Shown here: piece by piece, positions 1-8,640 of the stretch | Layout of the letters: every line of letters starts with the position of its first letter | Position numbering within the stretch: the first letter of the stretch is position 1 | Made by a program: the position numbers and the translations under genes | The notes under the pieces: generated by a model | What the model saw: only the letters and a program-made list of their open reading frames with translations | Database searches by the model: none | Told to the model about the DNA's origin: nothing | Origin: a bacterium | GTDB taxonomy: Bacteria > Lindowbacteria > 2-12-FULL-62-27 | Reading direction: 5' to 3' | Length of the DNA: 64,000 nucleotides | Assembly: GCA_016202645.1 (NCBI GenBank) | Contig: JACQOF010000097.1 | Span: 1 to 64,000 of the forward strand

Positions 1-2
1 AT

Positions 3-2267
3 CGAGCCGAGGCCCTCTCGATCATGTACCCGGGCGAAGGCATCAAAACCGTCGTGAGCGCGGCCGGCGAGGAAGTGAAAAAAGTCCTAGAGTCGGACAA
101 CGACGCGAGCCGCGCGGCGAAGGGCGTGCTGAACGTGGTCGATCCGAACACATGGGCGGCGCATTTTGACGAGTTCAATCTGGACCTTGCGGTTTCCGGG
201 TACCACAACACGATTCAGGGCAACAAAACGCGGTCGTTCCTCAAGGAAGGCGCGCACCATCAGGAGCTGTTCACGCTCAAGGGCAAGAAACGCTACGCGA
301 TGTTCCGCGGAGGGGAATTTGAGGCGAACTCGAGCGTCCGGTCGACGGAGGACCGGCAGGTCGACGCGAAGAAACGGTGGCGGTTGCAGGGACTGTACGG
401 CACGTTCTCGCGTCCGGAGGATTACACCCTGCGTCTCGGCAACGTGAGCGGGTCTTTCACATCGTACTCGCTTTCATCCAGCGCGAATGTCGGCGCGCAC
501 CTGACGAAACAGCTCGGCGGCAAAAACATGTTCAAAGAGATGCAGATATATCTCGCGCGTCCGAACCGGCACATCGAAGGCACGTCGTTCGAGCGGCTGG
601 TCGGCGGCGCGCGGCTTGCTGACCTCAAAGTCGAGGGCTGGGACGAATTGCAGAAGCTGGGATTAAGCTACGTAAAGACGAAAGACATCGTGGACAGCAT
701 CAAGGACACGAGCGCGCGGCCGGCGAACGCGGTGGAGAACCAGGTGGTGTCGGCGGACGCGAGTTTCAAATTCGGAGACGACGCGACGGTGCAAGCCGAG
801 TGGGCCTATTCGAAGACGGATCCGAACACGCAGGCGAGTTTGGCGGACGTCATTCATGGGTCGGCGTACAAGCTGAACGGCGCGTACCGCGCCAAACCAC
901 GGTTGGGATTCGATGCGACGAGCATGACGACGTCGTTCGAGGAGGTCGACCCGGACTTTCGCTCGACCAGCGGCGGCGGTTCGCCGGACGCGCGGCGCGT
1001 GACGCTGGGTCTGAACAGCGGGATGAAGCTGTACGGCAACCTGCCGGACGTGACGATGTCGTACAGCGGCAATTCGAGCCGGAACAATCTGGAGAACCAG
1101 ATCGCGCGACGGACGACGTCAACGGTGCACAATTTCAATTTCAGTTTCAAGCCGTTTCAGAAGAAAAAAATTACACCCTCACCCCAACCCTCTCCCTCTA
1201 AAGAGGGAGAGGGGGCTAACGGCAGTAACCCTCTCCCCCTTGGGGGAGAGGGCAGCGTGAGGGGGACGCTTGAGCTGTGGCAGAATTTCCAGAAGAATGC
1301 CAACGTCTCGACCGCATTCGGGCAGAACATCAGTAAGGCGAGCGACAACTCGACGAAGAGCGCGATCAACAATCAGAACTATCAGCTCTCCACGTCGAGC
1401 GGGCGGCACACGCTGTCGACGTTCTACCGTTACCAGATCACGCAGGAGAAGACGGCGGCGACGGGCGACCGGCGAAACGCGAGCAACGGGTTCACGTACG
1501 GTCTCAAGGAAATCGCGTGGAAGACGCCGATGTATCCGCAGAAGCCGTTCTCGACCGACCTGACGCTGAATGCCGCGCGCACACGGGACAAAAGCATCGA
1601 CGTGGCGGGCCGGTCGCACCAGCGGCAGTACGGCGTGAGCACGCAGACGAAGGTGAACGACGACGAGCGCCTCGATGTCGACTACAATCTGAACCTGACG
1701 GACAACTACGCGGCGAGCAGTGATCTCCGGACGATGAACTGGAAATGCGCGTACGTGGTGCAGAAATTTATTCAGGAGGACGGGAACTTCACGCTGTCCT
1801 ACACGTCGAACAAGACGGAGGAGGAAGTAACGACGCAGAACTACCGGGAGGCCGTGTGGCGCGCCGACGCGAACCTGAAGTGGGGCGGCCCGGCGCCGGA
1901 GGTGGTGGCGGCACGGGAGGCGGCGGAAGGCGCCGTGAAAGAGATACTGAACATTTACGCGGAAGAAGACATCCTCAAATTCATGCTGTTGGTCAGTAAG
2001 AATTTCAAAGCCGACCGCATCGCCTTCGAGAATCAAGCCCGCGCGACGTTCGACCGCGTGGACGCGATCAAATACGAGGGCGTGTGGGCGTCGAGCTTCG
2101 TCCCCGGCGACAACGTCCTCGAAATCACCTTCCGCTGGCAGCGCCGCTGGCGCGTCTACGCGACGGGCGCGGAGGAAACCGCCACTGGCGTCGCGCTCTT
2201 CCGGCTCGAAAAAGCCGGAGACAAATGGCTCCTGCAGGAAATCCGAGAGACCAGTCCGCTGTTCTAG
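3..2267 (+). CDS. Putative outer-membrane beta-barrel protein with C-terminal NTF2-like domain (5' partial)
   Basis: The frame is open to the left edge, so the true start lies outside the window; the first Met codon is at 24 (747 residues from there). Residues ~50-640 are rich in alternating polar/aromatic strand-like segments with Thr, Ser, Asn and Tyr, typical of an outer-membrane barrel or other extended beta structure, but no named family was recognised. The last ~110 residues look like a SnoaL/NTF2-type fold (helical start, then strands rich in Trp and Arg). A REP-like palindromic element is read through in frame at about residues 385-413, giving a low-complexity Pro/Ser/Gly/Glu stretch. 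The barrel call is an inference from composition; the reading frame itself is secure. Confidence 0.6.
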   Translation, partial: RAEALSIMYPGEGIKTVVSAAGEEVKKVLESDNDASRAAKGVLNVVDPNTWAAHFDEFNLDLAVSGYHNTIQGNKTRSFLKEGAHHQELFTLKGKKRYAMFRGGEFEANSSVRSTEDRQVDAKKRWRLQGLYGTFSRPEDYTLRLGNVSGSFTSYSLSSSANVGAHLTKQLGGKNMFKEMQIYLARPNRHIEGTSFERLVGGARLADLKVEGWDELQKLGLSYVKTKDIVDSIKDTSARPANAVENQVVSADASFKFGDDATVQAEWAYSKTDPNTQASLADVIHGSAYKLNGAYRAKPRLGFDATSMTTSFEEVDPDFRSTSGGGSPDARRVTLGLNSGMKLYGNLPDVTMSYSGNSSRNNLENQIARRTTSTVHNFNFSFKPFQKKKITPSPQPSPSKEGEGANGSNPLPLGGEGSVRGTLELWQNFQKNANVSTAFGQNISKASDNSTKSAINNQNYQLSTSSGRHTLSTFYRYQITQEKTAATGDRRNASNGFTYGLKEIAWKTPMYPQKPFSTDLTLNAARTRDKSIDVAGRSHQRQYGVSTQTKVNDDERLDVDYNLNLTDNYAASSDLRTMNWKCAYVVQKFIQEDGNFTLSYTSNKTEEEVTTQNYREAVWRADANLKWGGPAPEVVAAREAAEGAVKEILNIYAEEDILKFMLLVSKNFKADRIAFENQARATFDRVDAIKYEGVWASSFVPGDNVLEITFRWQRRWRVYATGAEETATGVALFRLEKAGDKWLLQEIRETSPLF
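1176..1263. repeat. REP-like double-hairpin element inside a coding gene
   Basis: The element is bounded by CCCTCAC and GTGAGGG. It contains two hairpins: CTCTCCCTCT-aa-AGAGGGAGAG (1190-1211) and CCCTCTCCCCC-tt-GGGGGAGAGGG (about 1229-1252). It lies in the reading frame of the putative outer-membrane protein and is translated without a stop. Its architecture is that of bacterial REP/MITE-like palindromes. Confidence 0.8.
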
Positions 2268-2301
2268 ACCTTCGATCCGAATCGTTACGCGGCAACTTGA
2301 A

Positions 2302-2333
2302 AATTGAGCCTTGAACATTGAGAATTGAGCCTT
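2302..2333. repeat. Short direct repeat upstream of the SpsF-like gene
   Basis: The 11-mer AATTGAGCCTT occurs at 2302-2312 and again at 2323-2333, ending at the ATG of the next gene. The spacer between the two genes is AT-richer than its surroundings. No clear ribosome-binding site is visible here. Confidence 0.5.
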
Positions 2334-3074
2334 ATGAAAGTCGTCGCGATCTTGCAAAGCCGCATGACTTCGACCCGCCTGCCCGGAAAAGCGCTGGTCG
2401 ATATTGCCGGGAAGCCTCTGACGGAATGGATCATCGATCGGATGAAACGTTGCCGCCGGATTGACGAGACGGTGCTGGCGATCCCGGATGAGCCGTCGGA
2501 CGATCCTCTGGAATCGCGGGCGCGCGGGCTGTGCCGGGTCTACCGCGGGTCTCTACAGGACGTGCTGGCCCGGTTTCATGGAGCGGCCGCGGCGGCCGGT
2601 GCCGAAGTTGTTATCCGGCTCACCGGAGACAACCCGCTTCTTGACCCGGCTCTGCTCGACGCGGCCGTGGCCGGGTTCATGGATCTTTCCGTGGATTATG
2701 CGGGCACCGCCGATTGCCCCCTGGGCATCGGCGCCGAAATTTTCACGAGGGCGGCGCTGGAGCGGGCACACCGGGAGGCGAAGGAAACCTACCAACGCGA
2801 GCATGTCACTCCATACTTTTACGACACCCCGGGCCGGTTTCGCACGGGCGCTCTGGACGTTCGGGACCATCTGTACAGCCTCACGCGGGGAAAAGTCCGT
2901 CTGACAGTGGATACCCCCGAGGACTTGGACGTTGTCCGACGGATTTTTGAGAGGCTCCTTCCTGTGAATCCGGACTTTGGCTTAAGGGAGATATCCAACC
3001 TCTACGCATCGGAACCGGAGATGTTCCAAAAAAATCTGCACGTCAGGCAGAAAGGATTCAAAGAAACGGAGTAA
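2334..3074 (+). CDS. SpsF-like cytidylyltransferase family protein (NTP-transferase, GT-A fold)
   Basis: This 246-residue protein has the nucleotidyltransferase signature QSRMTSTRLPGK at residues 8-19 and the metal/nucleotide segment LTGDNPLLDP at 96-105, as in spore-coat polysaccharide protein F and CMP-Kdo synthetase relatives. It probably transfers a nucleotide to a sugar for surface glycan synthesis; the sugar is unknown. ATG at 2334 is preferred over an in-frame TTG nine bases upstream. It is intact, unlike the SpsF-like regions at the N-termini of the two SPASM proteins at 25.7 and 36.5 kb. It is followed by a C-rich hairpin between its stop and the convergent glycosyltransferase gene. 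Confidence 0.85.
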   Translation: MKVVAILQSRMTSTRLPGKALVDIAGKPLTEWIIDRMKRCRRIDETVLAIPDEPSDDPLESRARGLCRVYRGSLQDVLARFHGAAAAAGAEVVIRLTGDNPLLDPALLDAAVAGFMDLSVDYAGTADCPLGIGAEIFTRAALERAHREAKETYQREHVTPYFYDTPGRFRTGALDVRDHLYSLTRGKVRLTVDTPEDLDVVRRIFERLLPVNPDFGLREISNLYASEPEMFQKNLHVRQKGFKETE

Positions 3075-3103
3075 CGATTGACGGCAGTGTATTCAAATTC
3101 ATC

Positions 3104-3139
3104 TCTCCCCCCCTCCCAACCTCCCCCTCAAGGGGGGAG
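3104..3139. repeat. C-rich hairpin between convergent genes, possible bidirectional terminator
   Basis: A run of CCCCCCCTCCCAACC leads into the hairpin CTCCCCCT-ca-AGGGGGGAG (3121-3139). It lies between the SpsF-like stop (3074) and the stop of the minus-strand glycosyltransferase (3153), where a shared terminator would be expected. A nearly identical C-rich lead-in occurs at about 5026, on the other side of the two-gene minus-strand block. Confidence 0.6.
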
Positions 3140-3152
3140 GAGTTCAATTGTA

Positions 3153-4013
3153 TCAGGCGGTCAGGTAACGGCGGCCGATCCGGGCGAAGTCGAGGTCGCG
3201 CCGTTTGAAACAGCGGCGGCGGTAGGGATTCGGATTTTTGACGATGTGGTCGAAGCGTGACAGTTCCACGCCGCAGGTTTTGACGATTTCCGGAACGCCG
3301 CCGGATTTGAGGTGGCAGACCGGAACGCCGCTGAGGATCGCTTCGACGACCGCGTTCGGGCAGGGGTCTCGTTCCGAGGGTATGACAAGCAGTTTCATTT
3401 TTCTGTAGAGGGCCGGCATCCGGGCGTGAGGCTGAGGCCCGAGCAGTTTGACGTTCGGGAACTTTGAAAAATCTATCTCGCCGGTAGAGTGTCTTCCCAC
3501 CAGCAAAAACTTTTCTTCCGGATGCCGGGCGATGATGCCGGCGAGCAGGTCCAGGCGTTTCTTGGGCGCCGCGCTCCACGTGACATGTCCAACCCATGGC
3601 CCAGGTTTTTCGGCGGGGCGGAACAGTCGTCTGTCCGCGCCGTTGTGAATGATGCGGTAGGCGCGGGGCCGGACGTGGGGATACACATTTTTTTTAACGA
3701 ACCGGCTCTGAAAGACGGTGATGTGGGCCAGTTTGTTGAGCTGGACGATTTTCTCGTGTTTCCGGACCCTGTGAGGCGAATCGTTCTGCTCAAAATCCTC
3801 GTCCAGCCGATGCACGATCCGGACTCCACGCTTGCGGGCCAGGGCCAGCCGGTCCGGATCCTCCATATGGGCAAACACGATGGCGCGGTCGGCCTGCTCG
3901 ATATCGGTGACCGTCCGAAACCCCTCGGATCGGATCCACCTGGCGAAGTTTCGCGCGAAGCTGTTGACGCCGCCGCCCATCGGTTCCGGATTTTTCGAAA
4001 GATATATTTTCAT
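3153..4013 (-). CDS. Glycosyltransferase, GT4 type
   Basis: 286 residues. It has the GT-B layout of GT4 enzymes: an N-terminal sugar-acceptor half with VRIVHRLDED near residue 65, a hinge with IIHNGAD at 121-127, and a C-terminal donor half with the acidic segment around SERDPCPNAVVEAILSGVPV (213-232), equivalent to the E-x7-E donor-binding motif. The ATG at 4013 overlaps the stop of the upstream GT2 gene (ATGA), so the two are translationally coupled. It probably adds a sugar to a lipid-linked or surface glycan on the cytoplasmic side. Donor and acceptor cannot be read from the sequence. It resembles the GT4 protein at 16.8 kb, with a matching Q/HRLDG/E region and donor site. Confidence 0.85.
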   Translation of the reverse strand: MKIYLSKNPEPMGGGVNSFARNFARWIRSEGFRTVTDIEQADRAIVFAHMEDPDRLALARKRGVRIVHRLDEDFEQNDSPHRVRKHEKIVQLNKLAHITVFQSRFVKKNVYPHVRPRAYRIIHNGADRRLFRPAEKPGPWVGHVTWSAAPKKRLDLLAGIIARHPEEKFLLVGRHSTGEIDFSKFPNVKLLGPQPHARMPALYRKMKLLVIPSERDPCPNAVVEAILSGVPVCHLKSGGVPEIVKTCGVELSRFDHIVKNPNPYRRRCFKRRDLDFARIGRRYLTA

Positions 4014-5023
4014 TGGGCGCGGGCTTTTTCGATTTCCCTCAGATGATGAAGCGCACCCGGCCGAAGATCTGTCGGACCCTTCCGGGCAAGCCCTCCAAAA
4101 AGAGTCCGGGCCTCCGGGAGTCTTCCCCGGCGGCGGCAGAGGGAGGCCAGCAAATAGGTTGTCAGGATATTTTCGGGCGCTCGCCGCCGGGCTTCCCTCA
4201 AACTGTCCATCGCGCCGCTCTCGTCACCCTCTTTCAGACGGGTCATGCCCAGAAAATGGTATTGCCATGCGCGGCGCCTGGCCCGGATGAATTGAAGGCG
4301 GTGATGGGGTTTGCCGGCCCACAGATAGGACGCGTAGGCGCTCTGCAAGTCCCGGAGCCGGCCATTCACGCCCTTCGGGTTTTTTCGCCACTGATACAGA
4401 CATCCCGGGACCGCCCCGAGTTTTCCGGTTTCGGCCAGCCGGACGTACAGGTCAAGATCCTGGCTGAAGCGCATCCGGGGATCGTAGCCGCCGATTTTTT
4501 CATAAGCCCACCGCCGCATCAGGATACTGCCGTGAGCGAAAACATTCCGCCAGGCCAGCGCGCTTGCGATGTTCTCCGGCTGACGCGGCAGCCGTTCAAG
4601 GGACAGGCGATCTCCCTGTTCATCGATGGTTTCAAAATCGCATCCGACGAGGACCAGATCGGTTTGTTTTCTCAATAGGCGAACCTGCCGGGCCAGCCGG
4701 TCCGGATGGGAGAGATCATCCGCGTCCTGCCGGGCGAGGATCTGCCCGACCGCGGCGCAGGCCGCCTCCCGCAGAGAAATCGTGATGCCCTGCCGCCGGC
4801 GGTGCCGGATCAGGGTGATCGGGAATCCCCAGTTCCTCGTCAGCAGAGCGTGCGAACCGTCCGTCGAGCCGTCATCCACGGCGACGACCTCGAACTTCCG
4901 GAAGGATTGCCGTCTGAGAGACTCGAGGGAAGATCGAAGAAACCGCCCCCCGTTCCAGACAGGCAGAAGCACGCTGACGAGCGTGTCAGGCATTCCGTGT
5001 GGTGTAGAATTCAAATCGGACAT
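4010..5023 (-). CDS. Glycosyltransferase family 2 protein
   Basis: 337 residues. The N-terminus carries the GT-A motif VSVLLPVWNGG (~16-26), then AVDDGSTDGS and the metal-binding region ARQDADDLSHPDRL. The C-terminal ~100 residues are helical and repeat-like, resembling TPR. The start at 5023 was chosen over longer reading because upstream codons run into the divergent asnB gene. It is preceded by a G-rich purine tract (the complement of the C-rich repeat at 5026) that can serve as ribosome-binding site; an internal Met at 4993 is the alternative. It is the first gene of a two-gene minus-strand operon with the GT4 gene. Confidence 0.88.
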   Translation of the reverse strand: MSDLNSTPHGMPDTLVSVLLPVWNGGRFLRSSLESLRRQSFRKFEVVAVDDGSTDGSHALLTRNWGFPITLIRHRRRQGITISLREAACAAVGQILARQDADDLSHPDRLARQVRLLRKQTDLVLVGCDFETIDEQGDRLSLERLPRQPENIASALAWRNVFAHGSILMRRWAYEKIGGYDPRMRFSQDLDLYVRLAETGKLGAVPGCLYQWRKNPKGVNGRLRDLQSAYASYLWAGKPHHRLQFIRARRRAWQYHFLGMTRLKEGDESGAMDSLREARRRAPENILTTYLLASLCRRRGRLPEARTLFGGLARKGPTDLRPGALHHLREIEKARAQ

Positions 5024-5070
5024 GTCCCCCCCTCCCAGCCTCCCCGACCGAAGGGCGGGTCGGGGAGAAG
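5024..5070. repeat. C-rich hairpin repeat upstream of the GT2 gene
   Basis: It starts with GTCCCCCCCTCCCAGCC, nearly the same as the lead-in at 3104, and forms the stem CTCCCCGACC/GGTCGGGGAG. Read on the minus strand, the G-rich arm sits just before the GT2 start and probably supplies its ribosome-binding site. Confidence 0.6.
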
Positions 5071-5140
5071 TTGGAAAAACCCCTGCAAAATAAGTTAGAG
5101 TCGGTTTGTTTTCAAGACCAGATAGAGGGGGCCAACAGTC

Positions 5141-6898
5141 GTGTGCGGGATTCACGGGTTTAACTTCCGGGATGAGAAGCTTATTGATCGGATGGTCGAT
5201 TCGACCGCCTACCGCGGGCCGGACGGGCGGGGTGTTTTTTGCGACGACCGGATTTCCATCGGGCATAATCTTCTCGCGATCACCGAATCTCCGGAGCAGG
5301 CCACTCAGCCGGTCAAATCTCCGGCGGGCGATCATGCGATGGTTTATAATGGAGAGGTCTATAATTACGTCGACCTGCGGGAAGACCTGCGTCGCCGGGG
5401 CCGGCGGTTCTCGACGGATGGCGACACGGAAGTTCTGTTTGCCGGATTGGAGATGGAGGGCGAGTCGTTCCTGCGGAAAGTGAATGGGATGTTTTCAATC
5501 GCCTATTATGACAAGCCCGGCGGCCGGCTGATCCTGTCGCGCGACCCGGCCGGCATGCGGCCTCTGTATTATTACCGGTCCGCCGGCAAGTTTATTTTTT
5601 CGTCGGAAATCCGCGGTATTCTCCGCCATCCGGTCCCGGCGCGGCTGGATATGGAAGCGCTCGACATCTTTCTCGACATCGGATATGTTCCCGGCCCAAG
5701 GACCCTGATCGAAGGGATCTTCAAGGTTTGTCCTGGGGAAATCATCGAAGTCAGCCTGGCCGACGGTCAAGTCAAATCCCGGTGGATGGATTTTTCGGAG
5801 GATCATGCGGATTCCAGGCCGTTTGATCCGCATGAGCTTCGCGGATTGATCAGCGCGGCCGTTTCGAGACACCTGATGGGCCGCCGGTCCGTGGGCCTGT
5901 ATCTCAGCGGGGGACTGGACTCGACGGTACTTCTATACGAAATCGCGCGGCTCAAGAAAACGGAAGTGAGGACATACTCGACGCGGTTTGAAGGAGCGGA
6001 AAGTTATTTCAACGAGGATTCGGATGCGGCCCGGCGGCTGGCCGGGGAGTACGGGATTCGTCACACGGAAATTCTGGTCACCGAATCGGATTACGCGCGC
6101 GCGATCGACGACGTGGTCGACGCGGTCGAGGAACCCCGGCACAATAATTCGCTCGCGGCGTATTACCTCCTCGCGGAGGCAGCCGCCCGGGATGTCGTTG
6201 TGACGCTCTCAGGAGAAGGCGGAGATGAATTGTTTGGAGGCTATCCCAAGTATCTCGAGTCCCGGAAACTTGGGCATGCCGCGCAGCCAATTGGGCGATG
6301 GCTGGATTTCGCGCGGTTCGGATTCGACGTGGACCGAAGATTTTTCCGATTTCAGAGAGCCGAAACCCGCCTGCGGGACTACCTGCAGTCCTGGTCGGGC
6401 GCGTTCATCGATGGGCTTTCATCCGACACCGAAAACGCGCTCATGGCCATCGACCGGCGTTTCTGGCTGTCGGACGAGGCGTTTCTTCGGTCGGACAAGA
6501 TCGGCATGCATTTCGGGATGGAGTCCCGTTTCCCGTTCGCCGACCGGACACTCTCAGCCTGGGCGGATCGGACCCCATCGGGGGACAAATTGAATTCGAA
6601 CGGCCATGCCTTGAAAACGCCGCTCCGCGCCGTCTACTCCGGGATTCTGCCGGATTACGTCATTCAAAAACGCAAGACGGGCTGGAAGGCGCCCGTCGGC
6701 ATGTGGATGTCCTCCCGGCTGGCCGAGCGGTTCCGGGAGACGCTGTCGGAGAATTACTGCGCCGAAACGTCCGGCCTGTTCGATTTTGAGGGAATCCTAA
6801 AAACCGGAAAAGACGACCCCGCTGTGCTGGCTTCGCGAAAGATATTTCCCATTTTTTCGTTTCAGGTCTGGGCCCGCCGGTTTCACGTGAGGCTGTAG
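5141..6898 (+). CDS. asnB: Asparagine synthase (glutamine-hydrolysing)-type amidotransferase
   Basis: 585 residues, starting at GTG so that Cys2 becomes the N-terminal nucleophile (start MCGIHGF). Residues 1-~200 form the Ntn-type glutaminase, and ~220-585 the ATP-pyrophosphatase synthase domain with PP-loop SGGLDS at about 255-260 and SGEGGDELFGGY near 357. A purine-rich ribosome-binding site (GATAGAGGGGG) precedes the GTG. In glycan islands such proteins often amidate sugar acids or activate carboxylates rather than make free asparagine (established pattern). The neighbouring transketolase and dehydrogenase genes support a sugar-modifying role. It heads a tightly coupled six-gene operon. 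Confidence 0.9.
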   Translation: MCGIHGFNFRDEKLIDRMVDSTAYRGPDGRGVFCDDRISIGHNLLAITESPEQATQPVKSPAGDHAMVYNGEVYNYVDLREDLRRRGRRFSTDGDTEVLFAGLEMEGESFLRKVNGMFSIAYYDKPGGRLILSRDPAGMRPLYYYRSAGKFIFSSEIRGILRHPVPARLDMEALDIFLDIGYVPGPRTLIEGIFKVCPGEIIEVSLADGQVKSRWMDFSEDHADSRPFDPHELRGLISAAVSRHLMGRRSVGLYLSGGLDSTVLLYEIARLKKTEVRTYSTRFEGAESYFNEDSDAARRLAGEYGIRHTEILVTESDYARAIDDVVDAVEEPRHNNSLAAYYLLAEAAARDVVVTLSGEGGDELFGGYPKYLESRKLGHAAQPIGRWLDFARFGFDVDRRFFRFQRAETRLRDYLQSWSGAFIDGLSSDTENALMAIDRRFWLSDEAFLRSDKIGMHFGMESRFPFADRTLSAWADRTPSGDKLNSNGHALKTPLRAVYSGILPDYVIQKRKTGWKAPVGMWMSSRLAERFRETLSENYCAETSGLFDFEGILKTGKDDPAVLASRKIFPIFSFQVWARRFHVRL

Positions 6899-7708
6899 AT
6901 GGACGATCTGAAACAGATGGCCCGTCGAATCCGCCTGAAGTTGGTGGAAATGTCGTGTATCGCAAAGACCCCCCATCTGGGATCCGCACTTTCGTGCGTG
7001 GACATCCTGGTCGCGGCCTATTGGGGCGCGATGAAGATAGACCCGGCCCGGCCTGACGATCCGGGTCGGGACCGGTTCATCCTCAGCAAAGGCCATGCGG
7101 CGACCGTCATCTACGCGGCGCTGGCCTACCGCGGATTTTATTCGATGGATTATCTGGATCAGTACAATCGCGCCGGCGGCAAGTTGCCGGAGCATCCCAG
7201 CCCCGGATGCGCCCCCGGGATCGAGTGCGCGTCCGGATCCCTGGGGCACGGACTTTCCATCGGCTGCGGCATGGCTCTGGCGGCCCGTCTGAACGGCCAT
7301 CCCTACCGTGTTTTTGTCTGCATGAGCGACGGTGAATGCAATGAGGGAACGGTGTGGGAGGCGGCGCTGTTCGCCCCGGCCCATCGTCTCGACAATCTGA
7401 TCGCCATCATCGACTACAACAAGTGGCAGGCCACAGGCCGGTCGGACGAGATCATGTCCCTGCGTCCCCTCCGGGAAAAATGGGAGTCCTTTGGCTGGGA
7501 CGCCGTGGACGTCGACGGTCACGACATCGGCGCGCTGATCGAAATCATGAGAAGCGTTCCTGGAAAGTCCGGAAAGCCCACCGCGTTGGTCGCCCATACC
7601 GTCAAGGGGAAGGGCATTTCATTCATGGAAGACAACAACGACTGGCATTACCGGATCGCGAAGGAAGACGACCTCCGCGCGGCCGAACGGGAGCTGGGGC
7701 CGGCGTGA
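6899..7708 (+). CDS. Transketolase, N-terminal (TPP-binding) subunit
   Basis: 269 residues, beginning on the base after the asnB stop. It holds the conserved HLGS and SKGHAA segments and the thiamine-diphosphate/Mg motif SDGECNEG at about 142-149 with Asn in IIDYNKW (~174). It is a half-size protein; the pyrimidine-binding half is encoded by the next gene, overlapping by GTGA. Split transketolases are common in bacteria. In a glycan operon they can move a two-carbon ketol unit onto a sugar intermediate to make branched or extended sugars; that use is inferred. Nothing indicates a truncated catalytic core. Confidence 0.92.
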   Translation: MDDLKQMARRIRLKLVEMSCIAKTPHLGSALSCVDILVAAYWGAMKIDPARPDDPGRDRFILSKGHAATVIYAALAYRGFYSMDYLDQYNRAGGKLPEHPSPGCAPGIECASGSLGHGLSIGCGMALAARLNGHPYRVFVCMSDGECNEGTVWEAALFAPAHRLDNLIAIIDYNKWQATGRSDEIMSLRPLREKWESFGWDAVDVDGHDIGALIEIMRSVPGKSGKPTALVAHTVKGKGISFMEDNNDWHYRIAKEDDLRAAERELGPA

Positions 7709-8640
7709 GAAACGCGTTCGCCGACGAAGTCGTGAAATTGGCCCAGTCAGCCCGGGATCTGGTTTTGCTCAGCGGCGACATCGGCAATCGGTTGTTTGAC
7801 GCCTACAAGAACGCGTACGCGGGCCGGTTTTATAATTGCGGAGTTGCGGAAGCCAACATGATCGGCGTGTCAGCCGGGCTGAGCCTTTGCGGCCTGCGGC
7901 CGGTCGTGTACACGATCGCGCCCTTCATCACCACCCGGTGTATCGAGCAGATCCGTGTCGATATTTGCTATCACAATCTGCCGGTTATTTTGGTCGGAGT
8001 GGGCGCCGGATTTTCGTATGCCTCCCTGAACGCCACGCATCACTCCTGCGAGGAAACGGCGATGTTGAGGATGCTGCCGAATATGCATGTGGTCTGTCCG
8101 GGGGACGCCGTTGAAGTCCGCCATGCGATTCAAGCCGCCTACCGTCTTGCCCGGCCGACGTATATTCGTCTCGGTAAAAAAGGCGAGCCGGCCGTCCATT
8201 CAACCGCCGCCATTTCGTTTTCCATCGGCCGGGCGATTGTGATTCGGCCGGGCAGGGATGTGTGCATCCTCAGTACGGGCGTGATGCTGCCGACGGCGAT
8301 GGAAGCGGCGGACCTGCTGTCGGGTCACGGGATTTCGGCCGAAGTCGTCAGTTTTCATACAATCAAGCCCCTGGATGAACCGTTCCTGCGCGAGGCCTTT
8401 GGCCGATTCAAGGTTGTCACAACGGTCGAGGAACACAGCCGTTCGGGAGGATTGGGCGGCGGCATCGCCGAATGGCTTTCCGATCAACCTCCTCAATCCG
8501 CCCGGTTGTGCCGGGTCGGAACGGACGATAGATTTCTATACGAGGCCGGCGGGCAGGGACATGCCCGCGCGTGTTTCGGATTAACGCCGATGGGAATTGC
8601 CGAAAAAACGCTGGCCACCCTTGGGCGGACTTGTCCATGA
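7705..8640 (+). CDS. Transketolase, C-terminal (pyrimidine-binding) subunit
   Basis: 311 residues from the GTG at 7705, which overlaps the TGA of the N-terminal subunit. This start is preferred over a long upstream in-frame extension that would lie inside the preceding gene. It has the Glu-containing NCGVAEANMIGVSAGL segment that activates thiamine diphosphate and a C-terminal transketolase domain with VVTTVEEHSRSGGLGG. Together with the preceding subunit it would form the complete enzyme. Its stop overlaps the next ATG by ATGA, so stoichiometric translation is likely. Confidence 0.92.
   Translation: MRNAFADEVVKLAQSARDLVLLSGDIGNRLFDAYKNAYAGRFYNCGVAEANMIGVSAGLSLCGLRPVVYTIAPFITTRCIEQIRVDICYHNLPVILVGVGAGFSYASLNATHHSCEETAMLRMLPNMHVVCPGDAVEVRHAIQAAYRLARPTYIRLGKKGEPAVHSTAAISFSIGRAIVIRPGRDVCILSTGVMLPTAMEAADLLSGHGISAEVVSFHTIKPLDEPFLREAFGRFKVVTTVEEHSRSGGLGGGIAEWLSDQPPQSARLCRVGTDDRFLYEAGGQGHARACFGLTPMGIAEKTLATLGRTCP

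Noticed and set aside
1179-2357. 392-residue minus-strand frame opposite the outer-membrane protein gene
   Set aside because: It is Arg/Val-rich, has no recognisable domain, reads through the REP element and the direct repeat, and lies wholly opposite a better-supported gene.
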